Position numbers and translations under genes: made by a program
Assembly (NCBI GenBank): GCA_030649335.1
Contig: JAUSLL010000074.1
Coordinates: 1 to 41,757 of the forward strand
Length of the DNA stretch: 41,757 bases
Direction of reading: 5' to 3'
Source: Parvibaculum sp.
GTDB taxonomy: Bacteria > Pseudomonadota > Alphaproteobacteria > Parvibaculales > Parvibaculaceae
Notes under the pieces: generated by a model
The model's database searches: none
Told to the model about the DNA's origin: nothing
What the model saw: the letters and a program-made list of their open reading frames with translations, nothing else
Shown: piece after piece, positions 1-9,312 of the stretch
Layout: each line of letters opens with the position of its first letter
Numbering within the stretch: position 1 is the stretch's first letter

Positions 1-337
1 GCGTACCGATGCCGCCGGGGAGCGCGACGAATGCATCCGAGCGTTCAAACATCAATTGTTTGCGCTCATGCATGCTCTGCGTAACGATGAGTTCGCTCAA
101 ACCCACCATCTTCACTTCCGCCTTGGACAAAAACTCAGGGATGACACCCAGTGTCCGTCCGCCGCCCGCCATCACCGCGCGCGCCAGCACCCCCATCACG
201 CCGATGCTTGCGCCGCCATAAACAAGGCCCACATCAGCCTCCGCCATGAGCGAACCAAAGCGTGCCGCCGCAGCCAGAGTAGAAGGTTCGGCCCCGTCGC
301 TGGAGCCGCAATAGACGCATACATTCGCAGGTTTCAT
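1..337 (-). CDS. LOG-family protein (TIGR00730 type), 3' part cut by window edge
   Basis: The first 112 codons are visible, starting at the ATG at 337-335 (MKPANVCVYCGSSDG). The N-terminus has the CVYCGS strand-loop. It is followed by the VYGGASIGVMG glycine-rich nucleotide-binding segment, the HERKQLM stretch and the beginning of the PGGxGTxxE signature (PGGIGT), where the window stops. These are the hallmarks of the LOG/lysine-decarboxylase-like Rossmann family. Characterised members cleave nucleoside 5'-monophosphates to free base and ribose 5-phosphate, and the plant and some bacterial ones activate cytokinins. Substrate here is unknown. The gene diverges from the LysM gene; 164 bases separate the two starts. 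Family members are usually about 190-200 residues, so a little under half is missing. Confidence 0.88.
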   Translation of the reverse strand, partial: MKPANVCVYCGSSDGAEPSTLAAAARFGSLMAEADVGLVYGGASIGVMGVLARAVMAGGGRTLGVIPEFLSKAEVKMVGLSELIVTQSMHERKQLMFERSDAFVALPGGIGT

Positions 338-501
338 GGAGAGTTCCGCTGATCTTACAGGAAAGTCGGGTTTTTGCCGTTTCAAATCCCGATTCTGGAT
401 TTTCATTATGGTGCCGCAATTGCAAGATAGATGATAATTCAGCGCCGTGCCCGCGGGATGTTCCGCCGTGGCACGGGCTTAACCATGTATGAGGGCGGCA
501 G

Positions 502-1461
502 ATGCGTAATAATGGTTTCATAGCGGTGGCGGTCGTCACCGTGCTGGCGCTGGTAATCGGTGCCTATTTTCTGTTCTTCCGCACCCCGTCCGCCGAGCCG
601 GACGTGACTCCGACACCTTCGGTCGAACAGACGTTCAACGAGCCCGAGGCCGCCGTCGAGGACAAATCCATCCCCACATTCGACATCGTGCGTGTCGAGC
701 GTGACGGGTCCACCGTCGTCGCCGGTCGCGCACTGCCGGGTACCAAGGTTGAAATTCTCGCCAATGGCGAAGTGGTCGGCACAGCAACCGCCGACGCCAA
801 CGGCGAATGGGTGGCCGTCCTTGCCGCCCCGCTCAAGCCCGGCAATATCCAGATTACGCTCCGCGCCACAAATCCTGACGGGTCGGTGAAGGACTCTGTC
901 CAGACGGTCGCCGTATCCGTGCCTGCCAAGGCCGATGCGCCTGCGCTGGTTGTCATGTCCGAACCCGGCAAGGCGAGCCGCATTCTGCAAGGGCCGGGCG
1001 TACCTTCGGACGCAGGCAATCTCGTTCTTGAATCCGTGGACTATGACGAACGCGGCAACCTCATTATTTCCGGCAAATCAGATCCCGACGTGCAAATCCG
1101 GGTCTATGTCGGTGGTAATCCGGTGGGCGATACAAGGACCGATGCCAAAGGCCGTTGGGAGCTTCGCCCTACAGTGGCCATCGAGCCCGGCCAATACACC
1201 ATGCGAATCGACCAGTTGAACGACGAGGGCAAAGTCGTCGCCCGCATCGAACTGCCGTTTGAGCGTGGCGAACCCGGTGCCGTTCTCTCGGCGCTCAAGG
1301 AGGGCAAGGTGGTCATCCAGCCGGGCAACAACCTCTGGAATATCGCCCAGTCGGTCTATGGCTCAGGCTTTAGCTATACGGTCATTTACGAGGCCAATAA
1401 GGACCAGATCCGCGATCCGGATCTGATCTACCCCGGTCAGGTCTTTGCGACCCCTAAATAG
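502..1461 (+). CDS. Membrane-anchored LysM / Ig-like domain protein
   Basis: This is a 319-residue protein. An uncleaved signal anchor at about residues 7-26 (hydrophobic, preceded by MRNNG) is followed by an acidic/Pro-rich linker. Next come two Ig-like beta stretches (about 50-130 and 175-260) containing repeated DANGEW / DAKGRWEL elements typical of bacterial Ig-like repeats. A C-terminal LysM module (about 270-319) starts VVIQPGNNLWNIAQ and ends YPGQVFATPK. LysM modules bind the glycan of peptidoglycan, so the protein probably sits in the periplasm attached to the inner membrane and contacts the wall. The gene is followed by a strong terminator, so it is probably a single-gene unit. The 8-mer TTAACCAT lies just upstream (479-486). 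The function beyond wall binding is not known. Confidence 0.9.
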   Translation: MRNNGFIAVAVVTVLALVIGAYFLFFRTPSAEPDVTPTPSVEQTFNEPEAAVEDKSIPTFDIVRVERDGSTVVAGRALPGTKVEILANGEVVGTATADANGEWVAVLAAPLKPGNIQITLRATNPDGSVKDSVQTVAVSVPAKADAPALVVMSEPGKASRILQGPGVPSDAGNLVLESVDYDERGNLIISGKSDPDVQIRVYVGGNPVGDTRTDAKGRWELRPTVAIEPGQYTMRIDQLNDEGKVVARIELPFERGEPGAVLSALKEGKVVIQPGNNLWNIAQSVYGSGFSYTVIYEANKDQIRDPDLIYPGQVFATPK

Positions 1462-1512
1462 GTCGCACTTGCGTCACAAGCCATAAGGCTTATGTAAGAC
1501 GCGATGTTTCAG

Positions 1513-1555
1513 ACGCCCCGCCACGGCTGAAAGCTTTGGCGGGGCGTTTCTCTAT
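1513..1555 (+). terminator. Rho-independent terminator after LysM gene
   Basis: Two perfect 11-base arms, ACGCCCCGCCA at 1513-1523 and TGGCGGGGCGT at 1537-1547, flank a 13-base loop. TTCTCTATTGTTT follows. The hairpin lies 51 bases beyond the LysM stop and before the ABC exporter start, so it should separate those two genes transcriptionally. Confidence 0.85.
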
Positions 1556-1571
1556 TGTTTAGGCTGGCCAA

Positions 1572-3518
1572 ATGCGTGGCATGAAATCAAAGCGCGGGTT
1601 TGATGGCGGTTCCCATCCGGTAACCGGTGGGGAAGCGCCTGCGCGCTCCAAAAGATGGCAAACCCTCAAATCTTTCGCGCCTTACCTTTGGCCGGTCGGG
1701 CGGCGTGATTTGCGCATCCGCGTCGTCGTCGCGCTCGGCTTTCTTTTGGCCTCCAAGATCATCACGGTCTACGTCCCTTTCCTCTATGGCGACATTACCG
1801 ATGACCTCGCCACCGGTTCGCCCGCCAACATCGCGTTGGTCACCGTGTCGGTCCTCATCGTCGCCTATGGTGTGGGCCGCATCCTCATGGTCGGCACGGG
1901 CCAGATCCGCGACGCGGTCTTCGCGCCCGTCAGCCAGAACGCGGTCCGGGCGCTCGCGCTCCAGACCTTCCGCCACCTTCATGCGCTCTCGCTGCGCTTC
2001 CATTTGGAGCGGCGCACCGGCGGCCTTAGTCGCGTCATCGAGCGCGGCACCAAAGCCATCGACCTGCTGCTGCGTTTCTCGATCTTCAGCATCATCCCGA
2101 CCATTCTCGAACTTGCCTTCGTCGTCGGCATCTTTGCTTTTGCGTTCAGTCTTACCTTCGCTGCCATCCTCGTCGTCACCATCGCGGCCTATATCGCCTT
2201 CACTTTTGCTATCACTGAGTGGCGCACGCGTTTTCACCGCGAGATGAACGCGCTCGACACGGACGCAAATTCCAAAGCCATCGACAGCTTGTTGAATTTT
2301 GAAACCGTCAAATATTTCGGCAACGAAGATTTCGAAGCCAAGCGTTTCGACGGTTCCATGAAGCGTTACGAAACCGCCGCCATCAAAACCATGACGTCGC
2401 TGTCCACGCTCAACGCGGGCCAGACGGCCATCATGTCGATCGGCCTCACTATTCTTATGCTCATGTCCGCGCGTGGTATCGCGGCAGGTACCATGAGCAT
2501 CGGCGGCTTCGCCATGCTCTTTGCATACTTCATGCAGCTGTCCATTCCGCTCAATCTGCTCGGCACAGTCTATCGCGAAATCCGTCAGGCCCTGATCGAC
2601 ATGGAAACCATGTTCGACCTCCTGCACATTCCTTCCGAAGTCGAGGATGATCCCTATGCCCGCCCGCTCGTGGCGCATGGCGGATCGATTTCCTTCGAGC
2701 ATGTCTCCTTCCACTACGACTCCGACCGCAGCATCCTCAGCGACGTGTCGTTCCATGTGCCTGCGGGGAAGACTCTGGCGATTGTCGGCCCGTCGGGTGC
2801 AGGCAAATCCACGATCTCGCGCATTCTCTTCCGCTTCTATGATATTTCGGCGGGCCGCGTGCTCATCGACGGGCAGGACATCCGCGACGTCACACAAACC
2901 TCGCTGCGCGCCACTGTTGGCATGGTCCCGCAGGACACGGTGCTGTTCAACGACAGCATCCGCTACAACATCCGCTATGGCCGCCCTGACGCGACAGACG
3001 CCGAAGTTGAGAGCGCGGCAGCACAGGCCCAGATCGCCGACTTCATCGCCCGTCTGCCCAAGGGCTATGACAGCGCGGTCGGCGAGCGCGGCCTCAAATT
3101 GTCTGGTGGCGAAAAGCAGCGCGTCGCCATCGCCCGCACCATCTTGAAAAATCCGGCCATCCTCATTCTCGATGAGGCGACATCGGCGCTCGACACCCAT
3201 ACCGAGCGCGAAATCCAGTCGGCCCTGAAGCGCATTTCGGAAAACCGCACAACGCTCATCATCGCCCATCGCCTGTCCACCGTCGTCGATGCCGACGAGA
3301 TCATCGTGCTCGATCATGGCCGCATCGCCGAGCGCGGACGTCACGACGACCTGCTGGCGCAAGGTGGCAAATATGCCGCCATGTGGAACCGCCAGCGCGA
3401 AGCCGATGCCGCGCGCGAAATTCTGGCGGGAAATTTGGACGATGCCTCACCGGTATCGGAGATTTCACCCGTGTCAGGGACCATTCGGGACGAATTGCCC
3501 GTTGTCGAGGGTGCGTGA
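1572..3518 (+). CDS. Atm1/HMT1-type ABC exporter (fused permease-ATPase)
   Basis: This 648-residue half-transporter has an ABC exporter type 1 membrane domain (about 45-360) followed by a nucleotide-binding domain. Walker A GPSGAGKST is near residue 406, the signature LSGGEKQR near 510, Walker B ILILDEATSALD near 530 and the H-loop IIAHRLS near 562. The membrane domain carries the E-R-G-T-K-A and N-x-E-T-V-K-Y-F (LLNFETVKYFGNE) stretches seen in the mitochondrial Atm1/ABCB7 group and its alphaproteobacterial relatives. Those proteins export glutathione-linked or persulfide compounds and glutathione-metal adducts, so a role in Fe-S or heavy-metal homeostasis is expected. It functions as a homodimer in the inner membrane. 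An internal ATG nine bases downstream (1581) is an alternative start. psd follows after 56 bases and may be co-transcribed. Confidence 0.93.
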   Translation: MRGMKSKRGFDGGSHPVTGGEAPARSKRWQTLKSFAPYLWPVGRRDLRIRVVVALGFLLASKIITVYVPFLYGDITDDLATGSPANIALVTVSVLIVAYGVGRILMVGTGQIRDAVFAPVSQNAVRALALQTFRHLHALSLRFHLERRTGGLSRVIERGTKAIDLLLRFSIFSIIPTILELAFVVGIFAFAFSLTFAAILVVTIAAYIAFTFAITEWRTRFHREMNALDTDANSKAIDSLLNFETVKYFGNEDFEAKRFDGSMKRYETAAIKTMTSLSTLNAGQTAIMSIGLTILMLMSARGIAAGTMSIGGFAMLFAYFMQLSIPLNLLGTVYREIRQALIDMETMFDLLHIPSEVEDDPYARPLVAHGGSISFEHVSFHYDSDRSILSDVSFHVPAGKTLAIVGPSGAGKSTISRILFRFYDISAGRVLIDGQDIRDVTQTSLRATVGMVPQDTVLFNDSIRYNIRYGRPDATDAEVESAAAQAQIADFIARLPKGYDSAVGERGLKLSGGEKQRVAIARTILKNPAILILDEATSALDTHTEREIQSALKRISENRTTLIIAHRLSTVVDADEIIVLDHGRIAERGRHDDLLAQGGKYAAMWNRQREADAAREILAGNLDDASPVSEISPVSGTIRDELPVVEGA

Positions 3519-3574
3519 CCCGTCCGAAGTCGCTAGACTAACGCCATCGCACTCGAACGCTGGAATACGGACTT

Positions 3575-4276
3575 ATGGATAGCTTGAATTCAATCAAAGA
3601 CAGCCTGCTGTCGATCCTCGTGCCGATCCATCGCGAGGGGCACAAATTTATCATCCTCTTCGCCGCCGTCACCTTCGTCTTCTTCCTGATCTGGCAGCCG
3701 CTGGGTTGGATTGGCGTTGTCCTGACGCTCTGGTGCCTTTACTTCTTCCGCGACCCCGACCGCGCGACGCCGCAACGCGAAGGTCTCGTCATCAGCCCCG
3801 CCGACGGTGTGGTCAATCTCATCACCGAAGCCTCGCCGCCGCCGGAACTCGGCCTCGGCGATATGCGCCGTACCCGCGTCACGATTTTCATGAATGTCTT
3901 CAATTGCCACGTGAACCGCATGGCGGTAACGGGCAAGGTGACACGTATCGCCTATCGTCCCGGCCAGTTCCTCAACGCGAGCCTCGACAAAGCCTCCGAC
4001 GTTAACGAGCGCAACTCCATCGTCATCGAACGCACCGATGGTTCGCAGATCGTGGTCGTGCAGATAGCCGGTCTCGTCGCCAAGCGCATCGTCTGCGACA
4101 TCGCGGAAGGTGCAGAGCTCAAAGTCGGCGATCGTTACGGCATCATTCGTTTCGGCAGCCGCCTCGATGTCTATTTGCCCGAAGGCGCCGTGCCGCTCGT
4201 CGCGCTCGGCCAGACAGCCATTGCAGGCGAAACCGTGCTGGCCGACGAAATGCTCTCTGCGCCGCATCACATCTGA
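3575..4276 (+). CDS. psd: Phosphatidylserine decarboxylase proenzyme (short type)
   Basis: It converts phosphatidylserine to phosphatidylethanolamine, the last step of PE synthesis. The 233-residue length and N-terminal hydrophobic segments (about 27-63) match the short PSD-A-related subfamily. Visible markers are [16 protein letters not shown], the [11 protein letters not shown] motif and [10 protein letters not shown] near residues 191-200. The Gly-Ser bond in FGSR is the known self-cleavage site that creates the pyruvoyl cofactor and splits the proenzyme into beta and alpha chains. It lies 31 bases upstream of pssA, which makes its substrate, so the two are almost certainly one operon. The order psd-pssA is widespread in alphaproteobacteria. 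Confidence 0.95.
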   Translation: MDSLNSIKDSLLSILVPIHREGHKFIILFAAVTFVFFLIWQPLGWIGVVLTLWCLYFFRDPDRATPQREGLVISPADGVVNLITEASPPPELGLGDMRRTRVTIFMNVFNCHVNRMAVTGKVTRIAYRPGQFLNASLDKASDVNERNSIVIERTDGSQIVVVQIAGLVAKRIVCDIAEGAELKVGDRYGIIRFGSRLDVYLPEGAVPLVALGQTAIAGETVLADEMLSAPHHI

Positions 4277-4307
4277 TTTTTGACGCATCGAGCGGAAGGA
4301 GACTCAT

Positions 4308-5153
4308 ATGGCGAAATCTCTTCCTCCCTTCGGGCCTGAAGGCGACCGCCCGTTTTCAAACCGGCGCACGCGTGCCTTCGGCACCTTGCCCATCCGCACA
4401 GTGATCCCCAATGCGCTCACCGTGCTTGCCCTTTGCGCGGGCCTCACCGCCATCCGCTTCGCGCTGGAAGGGCGGTTTGAGGCGTCTGTTGTTGCCATCA
4501 TCGTCGCCTCGGTATTCGATGCGCTCGACGGCCGCGTCGCGCGTTTTCTCAAAGGCACATCGCGCTTTGGCGCGGAGTTGGACTCGCTCACCGATTTCGT
4601 GAATTTCGGTGTCGCGCCGGTCATTGTTCTCTATCTCTGGTCACTCAGCGCCATCGGCGGCATCGGCTGGATCGCCGTGCTCGGCTATGCGGTCTGCTGT
4701 GCGCTGCGTCTTGCGCGCTTCAATGTGGCGCTGGAAGACCCGGACAAACCCGCGTGGTCAGCCAATTATTTTGTCGGCGTGCCTGCGCCTGCCGGCGCGC
4801 TGCTCGTCATGTTGCCGCTCTATCTGGATTTCATCGGCTTCTCGGCTCTGCGCGCATTGCCTTTGCTCGTCGCTGTGCTGTGCTTCTTTGTGGCTTTCCT
4901 CATGGTCAGCCGCGTGCCCACATTCTCGGGCAAGCGCATGAGCCTGCGCATTGACCGCGAAATGGTATTGCCGATTTTGGTTTTGGTGGGAATTGTTGCG
5001 GCGGTGGTGATGAACTACCCCTGGCACGCCTTTACCGCGATTGCACTTGGCTATCTCGCGGTAATGCCGGTCAGCATATTCCGCCACCGGTTTCACAAGA
5101 TGCGTTCCGCATCTGTGGCCGAACCGATCAGCGATGATCTGCCGATCGACTAA
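4308..5153 (+). CDS. pssA: CDP-diacylglycerol-serine O-phosphatidyltransferase
   Basis: It makes phosphatidylserine from CDP-diacylglycerol and L-serine and feeds psd just upstream. The CDP-alcohol phosphotransferase signature D-x2-D-G-x2-A-R-x8-G-x3-D-x3-D is complete at about residues 71-96 (DALDGRVAR ... GAELDSLTD). It contains all the metal- and substrate-binding aspartates. About eight hydrophobic helices follow the type II PssA membrane layout, and the 281-residue length is normal. The start at 4308 is supported by a strong ribosome binding site, GGAAGGAG, at 4294-4301. The N-terminal 25 residues are basic and cytoplasmic. The C-terminal tail (about 255-281) is hydrophilic and probably dispensable. 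Confidence 0.95.
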   Translation: MAKSLPPFGPEGDRPFSNRRTRAFGTLPIRTVIPNALTVLALCAGLTAIRFALEGRFEASVVAIIVASVFDALDGRVARFLKGTSRFGAELDSLTDFVNFGVAPVIVLYLWSLSAIGGIGWIAVLGYAVCCALRLARFNVALEDPDKPAWSANYFVGVPAPAGALLVMLPLYLDFIGFSALRALPLLVAVLCFFVAFLMVSRVPTFSGKRMSLRIDREMVLPILVLVGIVAAVVMNYPWHAFTAIALGYLAVMPVSIFRHRFHKMRSASVAEPISDDLPID

Positions 5154-5368
5154 TCTCAAGTAACGTCTGCCTCAGCGTGAAGCGTGTCCGGTGATCCGGT
5201 CCGTTGTGCGGCTCGGCGCTTCATTGCTGTTGCTGGCCGTCGAGGGCACGCGGCGCAATGTGCCGGATGCATCGAATATCGGTTCGATACGTCTTTGTCG
5301 AAGTTCAGGCTCGGAGCCTGCTGGTGTCTGTACGGTCATTGTCTCGTCTTTCGTGATCGGGTCGTCTG

Positions 5369-6652
5369 TCAGGTCGGCATCGTCATAGCGTCAGACATCG
5401 GGTGGGCGGGTCGCAACGCTCCCTTGATACTGATAAGGCGGAGTTGACCGCTTTCCAGTGCCCGGCAGCGCGCCAGCCAGATATTGCCTTCAGTCATCAA
5501 CATGGACGCTGTTTCAGGCGAAAATTTGGCGGTTTGAAGACAAGTGTGCAGCCTTTTCCAGCCGGCCTGGATGAAGTTGATATATTCAGTGCTCAAATCG
5601 TCACAGCCCTGCACCGAAAATTTATTCAGATCGAGAAGCTCTGTGTATTCCTCGACCGTGTAAGGCAGCGCGCGCACGGGTTCGATATCGCGCCATGCTT
5701 TCATCTCCGGCGAAGCGGGGTCGCGGGTAGCGAGCATAAAATCGGTTAGCACAATGGACCCGAGCGGACGCAGCGCGGGCACAAGATGGGCCAGCAGCTT
5801 CTTGCGGTCCGGCACAGTGAACAACGTTTCGCGCGCAAAAATCGCGCTATAGGTCTTGTTGGCAAAAGGCTGGATCATCGGATCGCCGCAGGCAATCGGT
5901 GCGCGTTCGTTGGTGGTGCGCGCCTTGGCAGCTTCGGCCAGATGCGGGTCGGCCTCGATGCCTTCGACAACCGTCTTGCACAGATTGGCCGCCGCACTGG
6001 TGCCACCGCCCAGCCCCGCCGTAATGTCGAGACAGGGGTGTCCCTCGGGAACAGGCAGGTCATTAAGAAGTTTTTCGGTAAAGGCTTCGCCGCCGGGCAG
6101 CGCAAATCCTTCGCCCCACAGCATCTGAAGCATTTCGGCGCGGGAAAATTCAACCGCCGCCGGTTGGGTCACAACTGCCGGTGCCGCTTTTTCAACGGGC
6201 TTGGCGGACGCCGTTTTGGGAACTGTCTTGCCGCCGTTCTTGTCATAGGCGTCAAGATCCTTCACCGCGACACCGACCCACCAGGCGCGGAGCAATCGTT
6301 TCAGCGGGAGGAGAGGCGAGGGCCCTTTAGGTTGGGCGGGTGCGTCGGCCTTTGCCGCCTTTGCCGCTTTGGCGGCTTTCGCCGGTTTTGCCTTTTTCCC
6401 CTTGGCGGCCGCTTTCGCTGGCGCGGCGGCAGGAGCCGCTTCGCTTTCGCCGCCGGGGCGCTTTTCAGGATGTTCAAGGAGATATTTTTCGAGCGCAGAG
6501 CGGTGGCTTGCAGACAGCTTGCGCATGCGCTTGAAACGCGCGATCGATTCACCAGACATGGTATCAAGGCAACCGGCAAACACCTGCGTGGACATCCCCT
6601 CTAATTCGGCGGTGCCTACTGTCGCAAGGTTTATGGTTGCATCGTCACTCAT
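5369..6652 (-). CDS. Class I SAM-dependent methyltransferase-like protein with Ala/Lys-rich linker, unassigned
   Basis: This 427-residue protein has three parts. There is an N-terminal helical segment (1-65). A low-complexity Ala/Lys/Pro linker follows at about 70-110, with repeated KAAKAA-like units. From about residue 165 on there is a Rossmann-type methyltransferase region. Motif I reads CLDITAGLGGGTSAAA near 205-220, followed by an acidic residue in VVEGIEADPH at the end of strand 2, and a strand ending in IVLTDFML. I do not recognise the subfamily, and the substrate is unknown. The start at 6652 has a good ribosome binding site (AGGAAAGAC directly upstream). The gene is convergent with pssA and divergent from the MMPL exporter. 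The short C-terminal tail after the last domain residues has several Met codons and may be unstructured. Confidence 0.8.
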   Translation of the reverse strand: MSDDATINLATVGTAELEGMSTQVFAGCLDTMSGESIARFKRMRKLSASHRSALEKYLLEHPEKRPGGESEAAPAAAPAKAAAKGKKAKPAKAAKAAKAAKADAPAQPKGPSPLLPLKRLLRAWWVGVAVKDLDAYDKNGGKTVPKTASAKPVEKAAPAVVTQPAAVEFSRAEMLQMLWGEGFALPGGEAFTEKLLNDLPVPEGHPCLDITAGLGGGTSAAANLCKTVVEGIEADPHLAEAAKARTTNERAPIACGDPMIQPFANKTYSAIFARETLFTVPDRKKLLAHLVPALRPLGSIVLTDFMLATRDPASPEMKAWRDIEPVRALPYTVEEYTELLDLNKFSVQGCDDLSTEYINFIQAGWKRLHTCLQTAKFSPETASMLMTEGNIWLARCRALESGQLRLISIKGALRPAHPMSDAMTMPT

Positions 6653-6869
6653 GTCTTTCCTGCTGTCCGGCTCGCTTCGCGTCGTGAAGCGTCGGGGAAG
6701 AGCGCCGCATTTCCGTCGGTCTGCAGACGGATTTCGGCTTAGCTCAACAGCCCTTTATGACAAGAAAATATTAAAAACCCGTTGTTTTATGTGTGATCGG
6801 CTCTTGGCGAAATCTTGATGATGCCCCTAGACTGGCCCGATAACGGGGTTGCGTAGGGCGGGTTCGACT

Positions 6870-9206
6870 ATGGGTGGTGTGTGGACGCCGGCACTGAAAG
6901 TGCCACGGGTCGTCATGTTTTTGTGTCTGGCGTTGTGTGCTGCCTCGGTTTTGGGCCTGCCACGCCTGACTTTATCCTCAGATAGCCGCGTCTTTTTCGA
7001 CCCTAAAAGCCCGGAACTGGTCGAGCTTGAAACCTTCGAGCACAAATATGGCCAGAACAACGGCGTGCTCATGGTGGTCTCGCCAAAGGACATGGACGCG
7101 GGCCGCAAGGTCACAGATCCGGCCATTCTTGCCATCGTAGCCGATCTCACGGCCCGCGCCTGGAAACTCCCCCATTCGACCCGCGTTGAATCGCTGACGA
7201 ATTTCCCTCACGTCACATCCGACGCCGACAGTTTCGCGGTCGAGGAACTGGTGCCGGACGCGAGCGATGTCACACCCGCCCGTGCCGCCGAAATCGAGGT
7301 CATCGCGCTTGCCGACAATCTCGTCGTTAACCGTCTGATTGCGCCCGATGCCAGCGCCGCTGGGGTACTCATCAATTTCAATTTGCCGGAGGAAGGCTCG
7401 ACGCAGGTCCGCGAGATCATCGCCGCCAGCCGCGTGCTCGCCCGCGAGATCGAAGCCGAGCATCCCGACATCGACGTCAAACTCACCGGCAACGTCATGT
7501 TGCTCGGCACCTTTGCCGAAGCCGCCGTCAGCGACGCGATGCTGCTCATCCCCATCAGTCTCGTCGTGTCGGGCCTGATGATGGTCATGTTCGTGCGCTC
7601 TGTCCGGCCGAGCCTTGCCATTGTCTCGCTGCTCATTCTGTCGAGTGCGTCTGCTATGGGTATCGCGGGTTGGCTCGGCTATGTCGTCAATCCGGCCAGC
7701 ATTGCGGCTCCTATCATCATCGTAACGGTTAACATGGCCGCTGCGGTGCGCATCGTCACCACCACCATGTCCTTTCTCGGGCAGGGAATCTCCAAGCGCG
7801 AGGCCATCGCGCAATCCATGGCCATTCACCTTCGGCCTGTGACGCTCACAAATTTCACCAGCGCCATCGGCTTCCTATCCATGAACCTTGCGGAGGCACC
7901 CCCGTTCCGCGATCTGGGCAACATGGTCGCCATCGGCATCGCCTTTGCCTATGTCTTCACCTTCACCTGGCTGCCCGCGCTTCTCGTGCGGATGGATCTC
8001 GCGCCTGCCGCCAGCGGGTCCGAGCGCGCTATGGTTCTGCTGGGCCGTTTCGTCAACAGCGCCTATCTCGGCCTCTTTGTCCTCTGCAGCATGATCGTGG
8101 TGGCATCGAGCTTCTGGATTCAGCGCATCACGCTCGACGATGATTTCGCCCGCTATTTCGACAGTCGCTTTGAATACCGCCAAGACAGCGACTTTGCCGA
8201 AGATCACCTGACCGGCCTCAACATCATCGAATTCGACATCGGGGCAGGGCGTGACAACGGCGTCTATGATCCCGCCTATCAGCGCAAACTGGCGGAATTT
8301 CTCGAATGGCTGCGGGCGCAGCCTCATGTCGTGAGTGTCATCGGCATTCCCGACATTACCGCCCGCATCGAAAACGCGATGACGCCCTCCGCGTCTCCGT
8401 CTGCTGCGATACCGGACGATTCCGACCGTATCGCCCAATATTTCCTGCTCTATGAACTGTCGCTGCCCTATGGCTCGTCGCTCAACGACCAGATCAACGT
8501 CGCGCGTTCCTCAAGCCGCGTGACAGCCATTCTCCGTCACGTCAAATCGAGCGAGATCAGGGCTCTTAACCATGAAGCCGAGGATTGGCTGGCCGCCAAT
8601 GCGCCGGACGCAATGCAAGCCAAGGGCATCAGCATCAACGTGCTCTTCTCCAACGTCTCGTGGATCAACATCCGCTCCATGATCGGCACCACCATCGCCT
8701 CCATGCTGGTCATTGCTTTCATCGTCGGGCTCGCGCTCCGCAGTGTTGGCTACGGATTGCTCTCCATCGTCATGAATGTGCTGCCCTCCATCGTCGGTTT
8801 CGGCGTCTGGGGTCTCCTCATCGGCCAGATCGGTCTTGCCGCCTCCGTCATCACGGCCATGACCATCGGCCTCGTCGTTGATGACACGATCTATTTTCTG
8901 ATCATGTATCAGGCCGCTCGCGCCCGCGGACTCAGTTCCGAAAACGCGATCAACGAAGTGTTCCAAACTGTCGGCACAGCAATGCTCGTCATTACCTTGT
9001 CACTCGCGGTTGGCTTCGGCGTACTCATTGCCTCGGGTTTTGAGGTTAATAGGTCGCTGGGTGCACAAACGACGATTGTCATTCTGGCAAATCTGTTCAT
9101 CGACTGGCTGATGTTGCCGCCGCTCTTGCGCCTTATCGATCGCAAATCATCGCGTTCCGTTAACCGCGATGATGAGCGCGCGGTTGATCAATCGCGTATG
9201 GCTTGA
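6870..9206 (+). CDS. RND-superfamily (MMPL-type) exporter
   Basis: About 778 residues with the classic duplicated architecture. TM1 is at the N-terminus, a large periplasmic loop follows (about 35-205), then five TM helices (about 215-395). The second half repeats this pattern: TM7 near 400-415, a periplasmic loop of about 420-610 and a final TM block of about 620-765. It has a sterol-sensing-like cluster with MTIGLVVDDTIYFLIMYQ, where the paired Asp residues match the proton-relay position of RND carriers. Single-gene RND exporters of this class (COG1033, MMPL, HpnN) move hydrophobic or lipid-like molecules from the inner membrane outward. I chose the ATG at 6870; a TTG at 6849 would add seven residues. 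It lies 106 bases upstream of the PilZ-methyltransferase gene on the same strand, so the two could share a transcript. Confidence 0.88.
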   Translation: MGGVWTPALKVPRVVMFLCLALCAASVLGLPRLTLSSDSRVFFDPKSPELVELETFEHKYGQNNGVLMVVSPKDMDAGRKVTDPAILAIVADLTARAWKLPHSTRVESLTNFPHVTSDADSFAVEELVPDASDVTPARAAEIEVIALADNLVVNRLIAPDASAAGVLINFNLPEEGSTQVREIIAASRVLAREIEAEHPDIDVKLTGNVMLLGTFAEAAVSDAMLLIPISLVVSGLMMVMFVRSVRPSLAIVSLLILSSASAMGIAGWLGYVVNPASIAAPIIIVTVNMAAAVRIVTTTMSFLGQGISKREAIAQSMAIHLRPVTLTNFTSAIGFLSMNLAEAPPFRDLGNMVAIGIAFAYVFTFTWLPALLVRMDLAPAASGSERAMVLLGRFVNSAYLGLFVLCSMIVVASSFWIQRITLDDDFARYFDSRFEYRQDSDFAEDHLTGLNIIEFDIGAGRDNGVYDPAYQRKLAEFLEWLRAQPHVVSVIGIPDITARIENAMTPSASPSAAIPDDSDRIAQYFLLYELSLPYGSSLNDQINVARSSSRVTAILRHVKSSEIRALNHEAEDWLAANAPDAMQAKGISINVLFSNVSWINIRSMIGTTIASMLVIAFIVGLALRSVGYGLLSIVMNVLPSIVGFGVWGLLIGQIGLAASVITAMTIGLVVDDTIYFLIMYQAARARGLSSENAINEVFQTVGTAMLVITLSLAVGFGVLIASGFEVNRSLGAQTTIVILANLFIDWLMLPPLLRLIDRKSSRSVNRDDERAVDQSRMA

Positions 9207-9312
9207 ACGCGTCAGTGAGGATTTTTTTACACTTTCTTAACGTTTTACGTTTGCAACACAGGCTCGTCTGTGATTCTCTCACTACGTGTACTGAGTAAGT
9301 TTCGAGGCGATT

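Noticed and set aside
1587..3362. 591-codon open frame on the minus strand
   Set aside because: Antisense to the ABC exporter, whose Walker A, signature and Walker B motifs are all intact. GC-rich third positions create such shadows.
5172..5339. 55-codon frame on the minus strand after the methyltransferase gene (MTVQTPAGSEPELR...)
   Set aside because: It lacks a clear ribosome binding site and domain, and the first half uses rare codons unlike neighbours. It cannot be distinguished from chance.
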